From contig JAFEBS010000024.1 in the NCBI GenBank assembly GCA_018242525.1, positions 101,090 to 165,089 of the forward strand: a stretch of 64,000 nucleotides of DNA, written 5' to 3'. Numbering within the stretch: the first letter of the stretch is position 1; each line of letters starts with the position of its first letter. Under the pieces are notes generated by a model that did no database searches, was not told the origin of the DNA, and worked only from the letters and a program-made list of their open reading frames with translations. The position numbers and the translations under genes were made by a program. The stretch is from Planctomycetota bacterium. GTDB lineage: Bacteria; Planctomycetota; Planctomycetia; Planctomycetales; Planctomycetaceae. This document shows, in pieces, positions 16,971 through 26,342 of the stretch.

Positions 16971-17603
16971 TCAGACGATGCCAACACCAAAGTTGTCTTC
17001 GTCCTTGGCACTGCCACCATTGCCGATCCAGGCCATGCGGGATGAGCTTTCGCCTTCGGCCAAGGCGGGAGCCATGTGCGGATGTTGTGGAGCGGTGGCC
17101 GAGTCGCGGCGGCGGATGGCATCACCGACAGACAGGATCATCGGTTCGCCGCCACCGTCTTCGTCTTCACCCAGACGCGCGTAATTGTCTTCGCCGTAGT
17201 CGTCGTACGTGCAGATGTAACCGGGCAGGCGGGATCGTTCCAGTTCTTCGCCATAGGCAATGACCACCCGATGCTGGATCATCTCACGGCAGTCGGAATT
17301 GATGGGGTGAGCGATGTCAGCGTAGAGCCGTGCTCGGCCATCGTCACCCTTCTCGGCCCGGTCTTCGTGCAGCCGGGTCCCGCATTCACTGCAGAAACGG
17401 GATCTCAGATAGTTCTTGCCTGAACAGCGGGGGCAGCGGTCTGTCAGTTTGCGACTGGGCATCGCCACAAACGAGCCGCGGGTTCCCTGAATGATCTTCA
17501 GGTCGCGAATTACAAAACAGTGATCGAATGTCACAGAACAGAATGCCTGCAAACGATCGTTGGGATCGTTCATCAGCTTGATGCGAATCTCGGTGATCTC
17601 CAC
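16971..17603 (-). CDS. spoVG: SpoVG-family protein with inserted zinc ribbon
   Basis: Residues 1-52 (MEITEIRIKLMNDPNDRLQA through VAMPSRK) and 95-118 (YADIAHPINSDCREMIQ) are the two halves of the SpoVG fold, an RNA/DNA-binding regulator of about 90-100 residues. Between them lies an insert of about 40 residues carrying a four-cysteine zinc ribbon (C57, C60, C71, C74), and an acidic tail follows to residue 210. SpoVG follows ispE here, as it does with two genes between them in Bacillus subtilis, which supports the assignment. What the ribbon adds (nucleic-acid contact, dimerisation) is unknown. About 120 bases separate it from ispE. Confidence 0.85.
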   Translation of the reverse strand: MEITEIRIKLMNDPNDRLQAFCSVTFDHCFVIRDLKIIQGTRGSFVAMPSRKLTDRCPRCSGKNYLRSRFCSECGTRLHEDRAEKGDDGRARLYADIAHPINSDCREMIQHRVVIAYGEELERSRLPGYICTYDDYGEDNYARLGEDEDGGGEPMILSVGDAIRRRDSATAPQHPHMAPALAEGESSSRMAWIGNGGSAKDEDNFGVGIV

Positions 17604-17723
17604 GGTCTGACTCCTTTTGCAACCGGTGTCCAGTAGACGGTTCCCTGTCTCAAGCCTGCCTCACCTGCTGTAGTATTAGGCGTTTCAACGCACCGCATCC
17701 TCGCGGTTTACGAAGTCCGTCCA

Positions 17724-18632
17724 CTATGGACAGCTCCGCACAACCTGAACCCAGGGGACCCCGGCCGACTTCAAACGGCTGGCAACCCCGATCGCGTGGC
17801 GACGGGACCGGCATACACCAAAGTATGACGACCCGCTGCCACTCATCTGGTGACCGACGACTGATTCCTGCTCAAACAGCGACCGAAGTCGTCGCACATC
17901 GCTGCTGAGCGTCTCCGCGGGAGCCTGCAATCCGTTATGCAACCTCTGCGCCACCCGGCCAATCATGCCGGTTTGCAGGGCCGTCAAAAATCGTTCGGCA
18001 CTTTGCCCCGAGGTGTCAGGATGGCAGCCCCGATAAACTGCCGGTGTCGATAGACCGCTCGCTGGCTTGGCGATGACCAGGTGCAGAGCGGTGGAAACCC
18101 GAACAGGTTCGAGGATTTCGCCGCGGCCGGTACACAGCGCAACTGTTGATTTCCCTAGAAAGAATGGGATATCGCTTCCCAAGCGCCCTGCCAGTTGAAG
18201 CAACTCATGCTTAGGCAGTCCCAGTCCCCACAGTCTGTTCAGACCCTCAAGCGTCGCTGCGCAATCGCTGGATCCGCCCCCCAGTCCGGCGGACGAGGGA
18301 ATTCTTTTTATCAGGGAAATCCGGGTGCCGTGACGGCAACCCGCATGTTCCTTAAGCAACATCGCCGCGCGAACGACCAGATTGGTCGGACCGGCAGGGG
18401 CTTCCGAGCGGATCGCTCCATGGCTTGAACGCGGAAACGCATCAACAACGTTCAGTTCAATGGTGTCAGATGCGATCGGCTGAAACGTCAAAGTGTCATA
18501 CAGATTGACGGCCGCCATGACCGATTCGATCTCGTGGAACCCATCGCTCCGCCGTGCCACAATGCGCAAAAACAGATTGAGCTTGGCAGGAGCCAGCACA
18601 ATCAGGCCACGGTCGGAGGTACTGCAGAGCAT
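17724..18632 (-). CDS. ispE: 4-diphosphocytidyl-2-C-methyl-D-erythritol kinase
   Basis: GHMP kinase that phosphorylates CDP-ME in the MEP route to isoprenoids. The substrate loop LAPAKLNLFLRIVARRSDGFHEI near residue 12 and the ATP loop IPSSAGLGGGSSD near 100 are diagnostic. From ATG 18632 the protein has 302 residues, normal for IspE; the frame stays open upstream to 18782 but those residues are not family-like. Transcribed toward spoVG. Confidence 0.93.
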   Translation of the reverse strand: MLCSTSDRGLIVLAPAKLNLFLRIVARRSDGFHEIESVMAAVNLYDTLTFQPIASDTIELNVVDAFPRSSHGAIRSEAPAGPTNLVVRAAMLLKEHAGCRHGTRISLIKRIPSSAGLGGGSSDCAATLEGLNRLWGLGLPKHELLQLAGRLGSDIPFFLGKSTVALCTGRGEILEPVRVSTALHLVIAKPASGLSTPAVYRGCHPDTSGQSAERFLTALQTGMIGRVAQRLHNGLQAPAETLSSDVRRLRSLFEQESVVGHQMSGSGSSYFGVCRSRRHAIGVASRLKSAGVPWVQVVRSCP

Positions 18633-19120
18633 TGTGGTCACATCCTGTGAACCTGCTCGCTTGCGAGTGCGATTGTTGACGGCAACAGACAAATGAAAAA
18701 GGGGGCGATGCACTCGAACAACGGACGGGAATGGTGAACACTCGTGAGAAGATTGACGGAACGGCAAAGGATCCTCTTCCACGAGACGCCAGAATGCTAA
18801 GTTGCGCCAGCTTGTGCGTCAATACCGGTTTTGGGAACGCACACCGTCCGACGCCAGTGGGAAGCGCGCTGCATTCATGATTCGTTGCCACGCCGCACCC
18901 CACCAACAGTGTTCGACAGAGAGTTTTGGGCTTTGCGAGGTCTGAGCAATGCTACCCAGTCGCGACGATGCCGGCGTCCGCCGGGCATCGGTCCGGGCAA
19001 ATCTCAGCTCACCAAGCGCGATTGACCAAATCTCGCCGATTCGATAAATCAACCGCCTCTGTCCCCATCCAATTCCTGGCTTTGTTTCTACTCGTCATCC
19101 CTCAATACAGGAGGATTGCG
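18633..19120. other. Intergenic region between divergent ispE and a secreted hypothetical
   Basis: 488 bases without a supported gene. It must hold the promoters of ispE (minus) and of the gene at 19121 (plus). The only structure I see is a short imperfect palindrome, GATGCC...GGCATC, around 18967-18989. No tRNA-like fold or conserved box was recognised. Confidence 0.5.
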
Positions 19121-19750
19121 ATGAGCGTCCGTCATTGGCTATGCGGTTTTACCTTGATCGCTTCCGGTACCTGGTGCCTGGCGGATGAACCGGCGAAAGA
19201 ACCGGTGCTGGGGCGTGCCGAACCGATCGGGATACTGACCGTGGAGATCGTTCACGTGCAGTCGCCCGGCCACGCTACGCATTCGGCCAAGGCATTGACG
19301 GCCGCCGAAAAAGCCGTTGTTCAATGCATGATTCCGGGGCTTCTTCCTGTGAATCCGGCCGTCGTCCAAGTCGGTGGCAGCATCGCCGTGGTCAGTCAGA
19401 CGGCATCATCCGGTGCGGCAGCGCCGCAACCCACGGGAATCATCCAGCGCCATCTGCAGCAGGCCGTTCATTTGCTGGATGCTGCCGGACTGGCGGAGGA
19501 CGCCATGAAGGTGAACGCCATCCTGATCGGGGCTGAATCCAAACTGAATGAATTTGAAGCCCGGCACCGCGATCGGCTGGCCCTGGCCATGAAACGTGCG
19601 GAACTGGAAAAGTTGATCCGCGACATCGAACATCTGAATTCACGGATTGCGAGTGCGTCGGAACCGTTGAACGGTTCCGAAGATGAACCGGTGATCCTGC
19701 CGGTGGACTTCCAGGTTCCGTCTGTGGGCTCGTCCCTGCGGCCTCAATAG
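19121..19750 (+). CDS. Secreted hypothetical protein with C-terminal coiled coil
   Basis: Not recognised. A signal peptide (MSVRHWLCGFTLIASGTWCLA) leads a 209-residue protein. The middle is Ala/Val/Pro-rich, and residues about 108-190 are charged and helical (LQQAVHLLDAAGLAEDAMK; RAELEKLIRDIEHLNSRI), probably a coiled coil. The start is well supported by AGGAGG at 19110-19115, six bases before ATG 19121; the longer frame from 18926 lacks this. It stands alone on the plus strand between two minus-strand genes. Confidence 0.65.
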   Translation: MSVRHWLCGFTLIASGTWCLADEPAKEPVLGRAEPIGILTVEIVHVQSPGHATHSAKALTAAEKAVVQCMIPGLLPVNPAVVQVGGSIAVVSQTASSGAAAPQPTGIIQRHLQQAVHLLDAAGLAEDAMKVNAILIGAESKLNEFEARHRDRLALAMKRAELEKLIRDIEHLNSRIASASEPLNGSEDEPVILPVDFQVPSVGSSLRPQ

Positions 19751-19786
19751 CCCTGGTCGGGAGTGCGACGAAAGGTCTGACAACGA

Positions 19787-20992
19787 TCAAGACTCCGAGC
19801 GTACAGTGTCTCGCTCCGGCGAATCCCCGTTTGGAGAATCGTCGTCCGGCAGCGGAATCTCACCCGGCGGGCGGGGGCCCAGATACTGGAAGTAGTGGCA
19901 TTCGATCCGCCCGTTATAAAGCTTCCGGCGGCGATCGGCCTTGCGTCGAAAAAACCGCTCAAACCCCGGGTGCGACGTCAGCACGTAAATCGACCATGTT
20001 TTGAGCGGTTCAAATGCATCGGCCATGTCGTCATAGATCTCCCCCGCGGATTCATCATCTTCCAGTCGAATCCCGTAGGGCGGGTTGGTGATCACGCAAC
20101 CGTATTCACGAATTGTTTTCAGTTCCAGGACATCCATTTTCCGGAATTCGATGTCGCTGCTGACACCGGCTTCGGTCGCGTTTTTCTCCGCGATTCGCAA
20201 TACCCGACCATCAATGTCACTGGCGTGCAAGGCAAACTTTGGCTTGGGGCCCTGGCGATCCTTGACTTCATCCCGCGCCTGTTTCCAGTGATCACGCGTG
20301 ATCTGCGGCCACTGTTCACACTGAAAGGCGCGATTGGCACCGGGAGCCTTGTCCCGGGCGATCATCGCCGCTTCGATGGGAATCGTCCCCGATCCGCAGA
20401 ATGGATCCAGGAACGGGCGATCCTTGTTCCAGAAGCTAAGCAGGATCAGTGCCGCCGCTGTCGTTTCCCGCAGTGGTGCCGCCCCCGCTTCAGGACGATA
20501 ACCCCGCTTGTGCAGGCCAGCGCCCGAAGTGTCGATGCTGATCGTGACCCAGTCTTTCAGAATCGCGACCTCAATGGGATACTCTGGACCATCCTCGTTG
20601 AACCAGTGCCGCTGATAGTCCTTCTTCAGGCTCTCCACGATCGCCTTCTTGGTCACCCCCTGGATGCTCGGTTCGTTGTGCAACTGTGATCGAACGGACT
20701 TGCCGCTGACCGGAAACCTGGCATCCGCCGACAGCCATTGGGACCACGGCAACGCCATCACCTGCTGAAACAGGGCCTCGAAATCGTGTGCGGGAAAGCC
20801 GCCGACTTTGATGAGGAGCCGATCGGCCGACCGGAGCCACAAGTTGCAGCGACAGATGGCCAATTCGTCTCCGACGAAGGTGACACGGCCATCCTCCACG
20901 CGTTGTTCGTGGTAGCCCAGACTGGCCAGTTCACGGGAGACGACCGATTCAATTCCAAATGCGGCGGTGGCGATCAGTTCAATACGGCTCAT
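19787..20992 (-). CDS. THUMP-domain class I methyltransferase (RlmL N-terminal type)
   Basis: Predicted rRNA guanine-N2 methyltransferase. Residues about 1-160 contain the ferredoxin-like and THUMP RNA-binding domains (ATAAFGIESVVSRELASLGY at the start). The SAM-binding motif FLDPFCGSGTIPIEAA and catalytic NPPYG (CVITNPPYGIRL) follow. At 401 residues it corresponds to the RlmL half of the E. coli RlmKL fusion or to YpsC of firmicutes. The C-terminal 25 residues are an acidic, disordered-looking tail. It lies 250 bases downstream of the TIR gene on the same strand; I see no functional link. Confidence 0.88.
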   Translation of the reverse strand: MSRIELIATAAFGIESVVSRELASLGYHEQRVEDGRVTFVGDELAICRCNLWLRSADRLLIKVGGFPAHDFEALFQQVMALPWSQWLSADARFPVSGKSVRSQLHNEPSIQGVTKKAIVESLKKDYQRHWFNEDGPEYPIEVAILKDWVTISIDTSGAGLHKRGYRPEAGAAPLRETTAAALILLSFWNKDRPFLDPFCGSGTIPIEAAMIARDKAPGANRAFQCEQWPQITRDHWKQARDEVKDRQGPKPKFALHASDIDGRVLRIAEKNATEAGVSSDIEFRKMDVLELKTIREYGCVITNPPYGIRLEDDESAGEIYDDMADAFEPLKTWSIYVLTSHPGFERFFRRKADRRRKLYNGRIECHYFQYLGPRPPGEIPLPDDDSPNGDSPERDTVRSES

Positions 20993-21242
20993 GAGATTCA
21001 GTCAATCAAAACTCGATCAGCGGCCGGAAATTCCGCCGCGCGGCACGAGGATCTGTCGGATCAATTGTGGGAGAGCAAATGGCGGCCACGGTGGACCGCG
21101 AGATCAAGTCAGGATAACGCAATCAGGACTCAAACACCAATGCACATTCGCCCTTGTTCAGGGCAAATGGCATTTTCAAAAGGCGGTCTTTCAGACGCGG
21201 CTGTCGTAACACACGTAGCCAAAGCACCTGCCGCGGCTTGGA

Positions 21243-24200
21243 TCATGGCGATGAATGATCGTGTACAACTGCCACTTCAGAAGGTCGCTTCGCGGGCCGC
21301 TTAAACAACTCGGGGGCAATCCCCGCGTCCCCAGCCTTCGAAACGAGTTTCCAGACGTCGCCGTCGACGGAAATCCTGGTCTTTGTCTCAATCAACGTGA
21401 GCAAGTACTGTCGCGACTGACCCATACAGAACGGGCACTTGAGCAATTCGACCAGTTCGACCGTTTCGACCGCTTCGGGAAATGCCGCGAAGGCGGAAAT
21501 CAACCCGAGCAGCAAAGGATCCGTCAATCGATCGAGCGTACCAATGCGGCCGATAATGCGGGAGCGCGCCCGGTCGACACCGGATTGTGGGATGCGGGGG
21601 GCCAATTGCTTGATTCCATTCAGCAGAACTTCCAGCGTATCGGGATCGAGATCTGCCGACAGTGCATCCAGCAGATGTTCCAGCGCGTCGAGTGTTTGAG
21701 TTGGCTGTGACGCCACGGCCAGCGCCACCGCAGCATGACACAGGGCCGGACGCGCGGCAACGCTGGCCTGGTTCCTGTTCGCCGCCAGGATCTGGATGAA
21801 CGCGGTGTGAGTCTCCTCCAGGGTCATTCGCCCCGCCATCACTTCCCAGCAGTGCGCCAACATTGTGATCACCGCCGGATCATGCGTGAACTGGACGGAT
21901 CTCAAGATTTGATTGATGGCAATTCGTGACGCCTCGGTGTCGCTGTTTTCCGGCAGGATCGTACCGACGCTTGCCAGGGCCCTGGCAAGCTGCTGCAAAC
22001 TGTCCGGATCCACCGTGACATCGATGGCATAGGCCAGTTGCTTGAGCGACTCGCTGGCATCGCTGGGGTCAAACTTCTGCGCCTGGACCAATTCGTGCGC
22101 GAGCGACGCCAGACCAAGAGCTTGTGCCCGCCACAGGCCGGTTTCACGATTTCCCTGGATCGTCTTCAGAACCTGGATAATCGCCTTGTGTCCAGCGACT
22201 GCAGAAATGTTTCCACCGAGATAACCCAAACCTTCCACCAGATAACTGACGGCGTCCGAATTCGCCGTCATCGCCATCGCGTCCAGTAATCGCCGAATCG
22301 CCTTGTCGGCAACCGCTTCGGGAGTGATCCCGGGAAGGACGGACATGCTTTGGGCCAACATGCACAGGTCAATCGGCAGGAAATAACTGTCGTCGTGCAT
22401 CAGGTTCAGAACAATGGCATACGCGTCCTCAATATCTTTGGGGGTGACCACCGATTGAATACCAACCATGGCCGATGACAGGGCCAGAATCTTTTCCGTG
22501 GACTGAGTCTTCTTCATGGCGTTCAGGATGTCTGGCGTGATGACAGCCGCCGACTGCTGATCCAGCTTGTGCCCCAGGTCTTTCATGGCGGCCCCGAGCC
22601 CCGTGATTGAAATCGATTTGCTGGCCCGCTGCAGCCTGGTCAGGAGGGACTTCATGGCCTTTTGACTTTGATCCATCGACAACTTGCCCGGCAGTGCATC
22701 CAATCCGCGGCACAGTTCATACAAATCGGGCGGGAGTGCATCGTCGTGGATATTGGCCAGCAGTTTGGATGTTGCCCGCGTCAGATCGTCATTGGCCAGC
22801 GGCCCCGGCAACTGTGCCAGGCTGACTGCAAGCGTCTTCATTTCCTGCGTGGATGTGGCTGCGTCCAATGCCCTTAACAGCTCTTTGGTGGCTATCTGGA
22901 TGTCGGCTCTGGAAAGCGTTCCAGGTAACTCACACAGCCCCTGCGTCAGTAACTGCAGCGGTTCGGCATCGTTTGTCGCCTGCATGGCAGTCAACAGGAT
23001 CTGGATCGCCTGGGGAACATTCGGGGAACTCGCAGTTGCCAAGCGAGTGGTCACGGCGGTCAGGCACTGGGCGAGGGCCCGCATGCTTTCTGAATCTTCC
23101 GCTACAGACATCGCCTTCAAAATAATTTCTGCCGCCGGATTGCACTCGGCAGGGTCGAGGCGATCCGAAGTCGATTGCACGGCTTCCACCAGCGTGGATT
23201 GGACTCCCGGGTTGCCCGTATTCTCGATGGCATGAATCAGATACTTGACGACGCGATGCGAATCGACGACTTCCAGATCCACGGGAAGCGTGGCCAGGCT
23301 TGAACTGAGGATGTGAATTGGATCTGGCATTCGCTGCTGATCCATCACCGCCACCAGTCGATCTGCCATGCGACGACCGTCGGTAAGCGACACTTCGCGC
23401 TTCAGTTCTGCGATCGATTCGCACAGGGCTTGCAGCACTTGTGGATCGTCTGTCTTTTCCATCATGGCCACGATCTGCCCGATGGATGTCTGAAGCTCGG
23501 CAGAGGGGATCCAGTGGATGGCCATTTTGAGATCGCTGGTCAAACCTGCATGGGATCGACTATCCGGCGCTTGAACCAGGGCTTCGGAGAGCGCCTTGAC
23601 GGCCTGCTTGGCAAACTCCACATCCTGATAGTCCAATGCGATTCCCAGGCGCGCAGCCGCCAGCCGGCGGGGAAGTTCGGCGTTGGGTTGTTTCATCAAC
23701 GGAACGATGGCATCGTTGATCGCACGATCGCGACGATCCCGGTCGAGACCGATGATCGCCAGAGCGACTTGAGGAGCCCGGTTCGCCAGTCTGGCTGCTG
23801 ATTCAGGGTCTGCGAGCCCGTTGGACAGAACCAGTTTTCGTAATGGTTCGTGGTCGGGAGAAAGTTCCGCGATCTGCCAGATTCCCGGGTACTCATTCAC
23901 TCCAAATGTATCGGGGGCCCGATGGATCCGCTCAATCAGATTGTTGGCCAGCGTGGTCTCAATCTGCTGCCGGGCGACTTCGGTCTGCGCCGCATTGAAT
24001 CTGGCGTCTTTGGCCGCGCGGTAGGCGATGACAGATGTGACGACCGCCATGGCGGCCAGTCCCATCGCCACCATGGAGAGCCGTTTCGACCGCCGCGCTG
24101 CGACGGTTTGGTCTTGAGCGCGCTGACGTTCGCTGTCCGCCAGTTTGTTCGCGGTGTCCAGTTCGCGCGTCCGGCGGGCCTCCTCCTCGCGCACATCACG

Positions 24201-26084
24201 ATCACGAAGATCCAGGCTGGCCGTGAGGAATTCTCGCTCCACCTGGTTCAAATCCGCATCGGGAGCCTTCGCCCATTCCTCCGCTTCCGCCAGTCGTGCT
24301 CCGTGAAACAGATACCCCGGATCACGATTGGCCCCGACCCATTCGGTGCTGGCTTCGGACAGGCGGTTCATCGTCCGCAACGCTTCGCGGTCAGAATCGA
24401 TCCATTTGCGCAGCTTGGACCAACTGCGAATCAGCGCCTCGTGCGACACTTCAACGAATGCCTCGCTGCCGGATTTCGACTGGCCTTCCGCCGTAATCAG
24501 CCGGACGTTGGTTAATCGCTGAATGACCGACGCCACCGCGTCTGAGTCTCCCAGTTGCGAAACGGCGACCCGGCGCTTGGTATCTTCGCTCCCTTCGCCC
24601 GGCTGAGTCAGCCGCAGGAAGATGCGCCGACAAGTCGCCTGGTCATCGGGGTTCAATCCCTCGAAGATTTCATTCGCCTGTTTTTCCAGCGCCCCTTCCA
24701 AACCACCGATTCCCTGGTAGGCGGCAAGCGTCAACCGACGTCCATCGCGACGTTGCCAGAGCTCCCACAATGCGTGCTGCAGCAGCGGCAGCGCCCCCGG
24801 TTGATCTTCCATCTCCTTCAATAACACCTCGGTCAGGCCGCTCTCCAACTCCAGTCCCACCAGTTGTGCGGGGCGTTCAATGACTTCACGCAATTCCGCG
24901 GGAATCATTGGACCAACCAGATCCTGGTGATCGGTCAGAGCGGCCGCCAGATTTGGAAACGACGCGCATTTACCGTAGAAGTCGGCACGCATCGTCAGCA
25001 CTACGATCGTCTTGCCACCGGGAATTCCCGCCGCGTAGATCAGATTGTCGATGAACGCCTTGCGCCTGGTTTCCCCCGTGCGAATCTTCCCCAGATCCCC
25101 CATGGATCGACTGGATCGAAGACTCGTGGTCGAATTGTCAGACTGTAGCGTGAAGACTTCCTCGAACTGGTCCACCACCACCACGATCCGCTGCGTTTCC
25201 GGGGCATTGGCCAGGGCCAGTCGTGTCGTCAAATGCAGCCGGGTTTCATCCCCTTGCATCCTGGACATCAGGTCCCCGACGTCTCCCACTCGCGAACCGA
25301 TCGTCGAATCTGCAGCCAGCGCCACGGCGAGACTTTCCAGGGGATCCTGTCCAGGTCGGCAAATGACGATCGGCCAGCCGTCACTCCCTTCCAACCGCCC
25401 ACGACGCAATGCGGGAATCAGACCCGCCCGTGCCAGTGAGGACTTGCCGCTCCCCGACGCTCCAATGATTCCCAAAAATCGATTTTCATGCCGCGTGTCG
25501 GTCGCCTGAGCAGTCGACGCCGGACGCAGCGAGTTCAGCAACCATTCAATTCGTGCCTCGCGCCCGAAAAAAAACGGTGCATGTTCCGGCTGAAATGCCT
25601 GCAGACCGCGATAGGGGCACTGCCCTTCGTACTTGGACGACGCCTCGACACCCGGCGCGTAGCCCTGGATACCGGCCTTCAGCCGATGGTAGGCATCGTC
25701 TTCGTCGATCGACCTTCGATATTCGACCCAGGTTGCGGCCACCAGAAACGTCGGCAGCCGGGTTCGTTCCTCGCGAGCCCCCCCGGGAAGCAGCACGGGA
25801 ATGACACGAAATTGCCCGTCACTTTGGCTGATCCGTCGAGACAGCGCTGCACGCATTTCCTCATTTTGCCAGGGACTGAATCCACTGGGGCCGACAAACA
25901 CGGCGACGGTTGCTGAGTCCGCCAGAGCCTGTTCGATGGCCGGCTGCCATGGTTCGCCTGGGATCAAATGCCACTTGTCGAACCACGATTCCAGCCCGTC
26001 CTCCTTCAGCCGCCGCCCGATTTCCTCAACAGCAGGCTTGTCGGCACTGTTGTGGGACAGAAAGACGTGAAATTTGGAAGGCAT
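21243..26084 (-). CDS. TIR-nSTAND NTPase with membrane helix and helical repeat array
   Basis: A 1,613-residue multidomain protein. Residues 1-135 form a TIR domain (FHVFLSHNSADKPAVEEIG) with a candidate NADase glutamate near residue 51 in WQPAIEQAL. Residues about 155-520 form an nSTAND-type P-loop NTPase: CPYRGLQAFQ entry motif, FFFGRE, Walker A GASGSGKSS (208-216) and Walker B VVVVDQFEEVF (about 301-311). A coiled region (about 630-668) precedes one membrane helix at about 669-688 (MVAMGLAAMAVVTSVIAY). Residues 700-1600 are degenerate alpha-helical repeats of roughly 45-55 residues of the form LLxAMxxTxDxxxLxxLAxxLxxLPGxLs. TIR plus STAND plus repeats is the build of immune sensors such as Avs. 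The gene is alone, with no separate effector. ATG 26084 preferred; GTG 26090 is possible. Confidence 0.85.
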   Translation of the reverse strand: MPSKFHVFLSHNSADKPAVEEIGRRLKEDGLESWFDKWHLIPGEPWQPAIEQALADSATVAVFVGPSGFSPWQNEEMRAALSRRISQSDGQFRVIPVLLPGGAREERTRLPTFLVAATWVEYRRSIDEDDAYHRLKAGIQGYAPGVEASSKYEGQCPYRGLQAFQPEHAPFFFGREARIEWLLNSLRPASTAQATDTRHENRFLGIIGASGSGKSSLARAGLIPALRRGRLEGSDGWPIVICRPGQDPLESLAVALAADSTIGSRVGDVGDLMSRMQGDETRLHLTTRLALANAPETQRIVVVVDQFEEVFTLQSDNSTTSLRSSRSMGDLGKIRTGETRRKAFIDNLIYAAGIPGGKTIVVLTMRADFYGKCASFPNLAAALTDHQDLVGPMIPAELREVIERPAQLVGLELESGLTEVLLKEMEDQPGALPLLQHALWELWQRRDGRRLTLAAYQGIGGLEGALEKQANEIFEGLNPDDQATCRRIFLRLTQPGEGSEDTKRRVAVSQLGDSDAVASVIQRLTNVRLITAEGQSKSGSEAFVEVSHEALIRSWSKLRKWIDSDREALRTMNRLSEASTEWVGANRDPGYLFHGARLAEAEEWAKAPDADLNQVEREFLTASLDLRDRDVREEEARRTRELDTANKLADSERQRAQDQTVAARRSKRLSMVAMGLAAMAVVTSVIAYRAAKDARFNAAQTEVARQQIETTLANNLIERIHRAPDTFGVNEYPGIWQIAELSPDHEPLRKLVLSNGLADPESAARLANRAPQVALAIIGLDRDRRDRAINDAIVPLMKQPNAELPRRLAAARLGIALDYQDVEFAKQAVKALSEALVQAPDSRSHAGLTSDLKMAIHWIPSAELQTSIGQIVAMMEKTDDPQVLQALCESIAELKREVSLTDGRRMADRLVAVMDQQRMPDPIHILSSSLATLPVDLEVVDSHRVVKYLIHAIENTGNPGVQSTLVEAVQSTSDRLDPAECNPAAEIILKAMSVAEDSESMRALAQCLTAVTTRLATASSPNVPQAIQILLTAMQATNDAEPLQLLTQGLCELPGTLSRADIQIATKELLRALDAATSTQEMKTLAVSLAQLPGPLANDDLTRATSKLLANIHDDALPPDLYELCRGLDALPGKLSMDQSQKAMKSLLTRLQRASKSISITGLGAAMKDLGHKLDQQSAAVITPDILNAMKKTQSTEKILALSSAMVGIQSVVTPKDIEDAYAIVLNLMHDDSYFLPIDLCMLAQSMSVLPGITPEAVADKAIRRLLDAMAMTANSDAVSYLVEGLGYLGGNISAVAGHKAIIQVLKTIQGNRETGLWRAQALGLASLAHELVQAQKFDPSDASESLKQLAYAIDVTVDPDSLQQLARALASVGTILPENSDTEASRIAINQILRSVQFTHDPAVITMLAHCWEVMAGRMTLEETHTAFIQILAANRNQASVAARPALCHAAVALAVASQPTQTLDALEHLLDALSADLDPDTLEVLLNGIKQLAPRIPQSGVDRARSRIIGRIGTLDRLTDPLLLGLISAFAAFPEAVETVELVELLKCPFCMGQSRQYLLTLIETKTRISVDGDVWKLVSKAGDAGIAPELFKRPAKRPSEVAVVHDHSSP

Positions 26085-26342
26085 TTTCACACAACCTCAA
26101 CAGCGACAAAACAGAAATGTCCACGAATGCGGGGTTCGCCCAGATTTGAGACGCCCTAGTGTACCACAATTGAACCTGCGGTCACACCAGTCGGCTCGAT
26201 CGATTTGTTGTGCGTTGAGTGTTGCATCTGGATGCGGTTTCGGACAAGTAGCTGGTTCGAGGGGTGCTTTTGTGGTGTATTACAATCGTCGGCCATCGGC
26301 CGGTGTCACTCTCGAAACACGCGGTGTATACTCGGTCTGAAC
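26085..26342. promoter_or_regulatory. Divergent intergenic region, TIR-STAND gene and murG
   Basis: 258 bases between the start of the minus-strand TIR gene and the plus-strand murG. Any promoters for the two genes must lie here or in overlapping sequence. I see no clear operator or conserved palindrome, so this entry marks location only. Confidence 0.35.

Noticed and set aside
22300..23700. DNA-level tandem repeats behind the TIR-STAND protein repeats
   Set aside because: The protein repeats are too diverged for visible nucleotide repetition, so no repeat feature was annotated.
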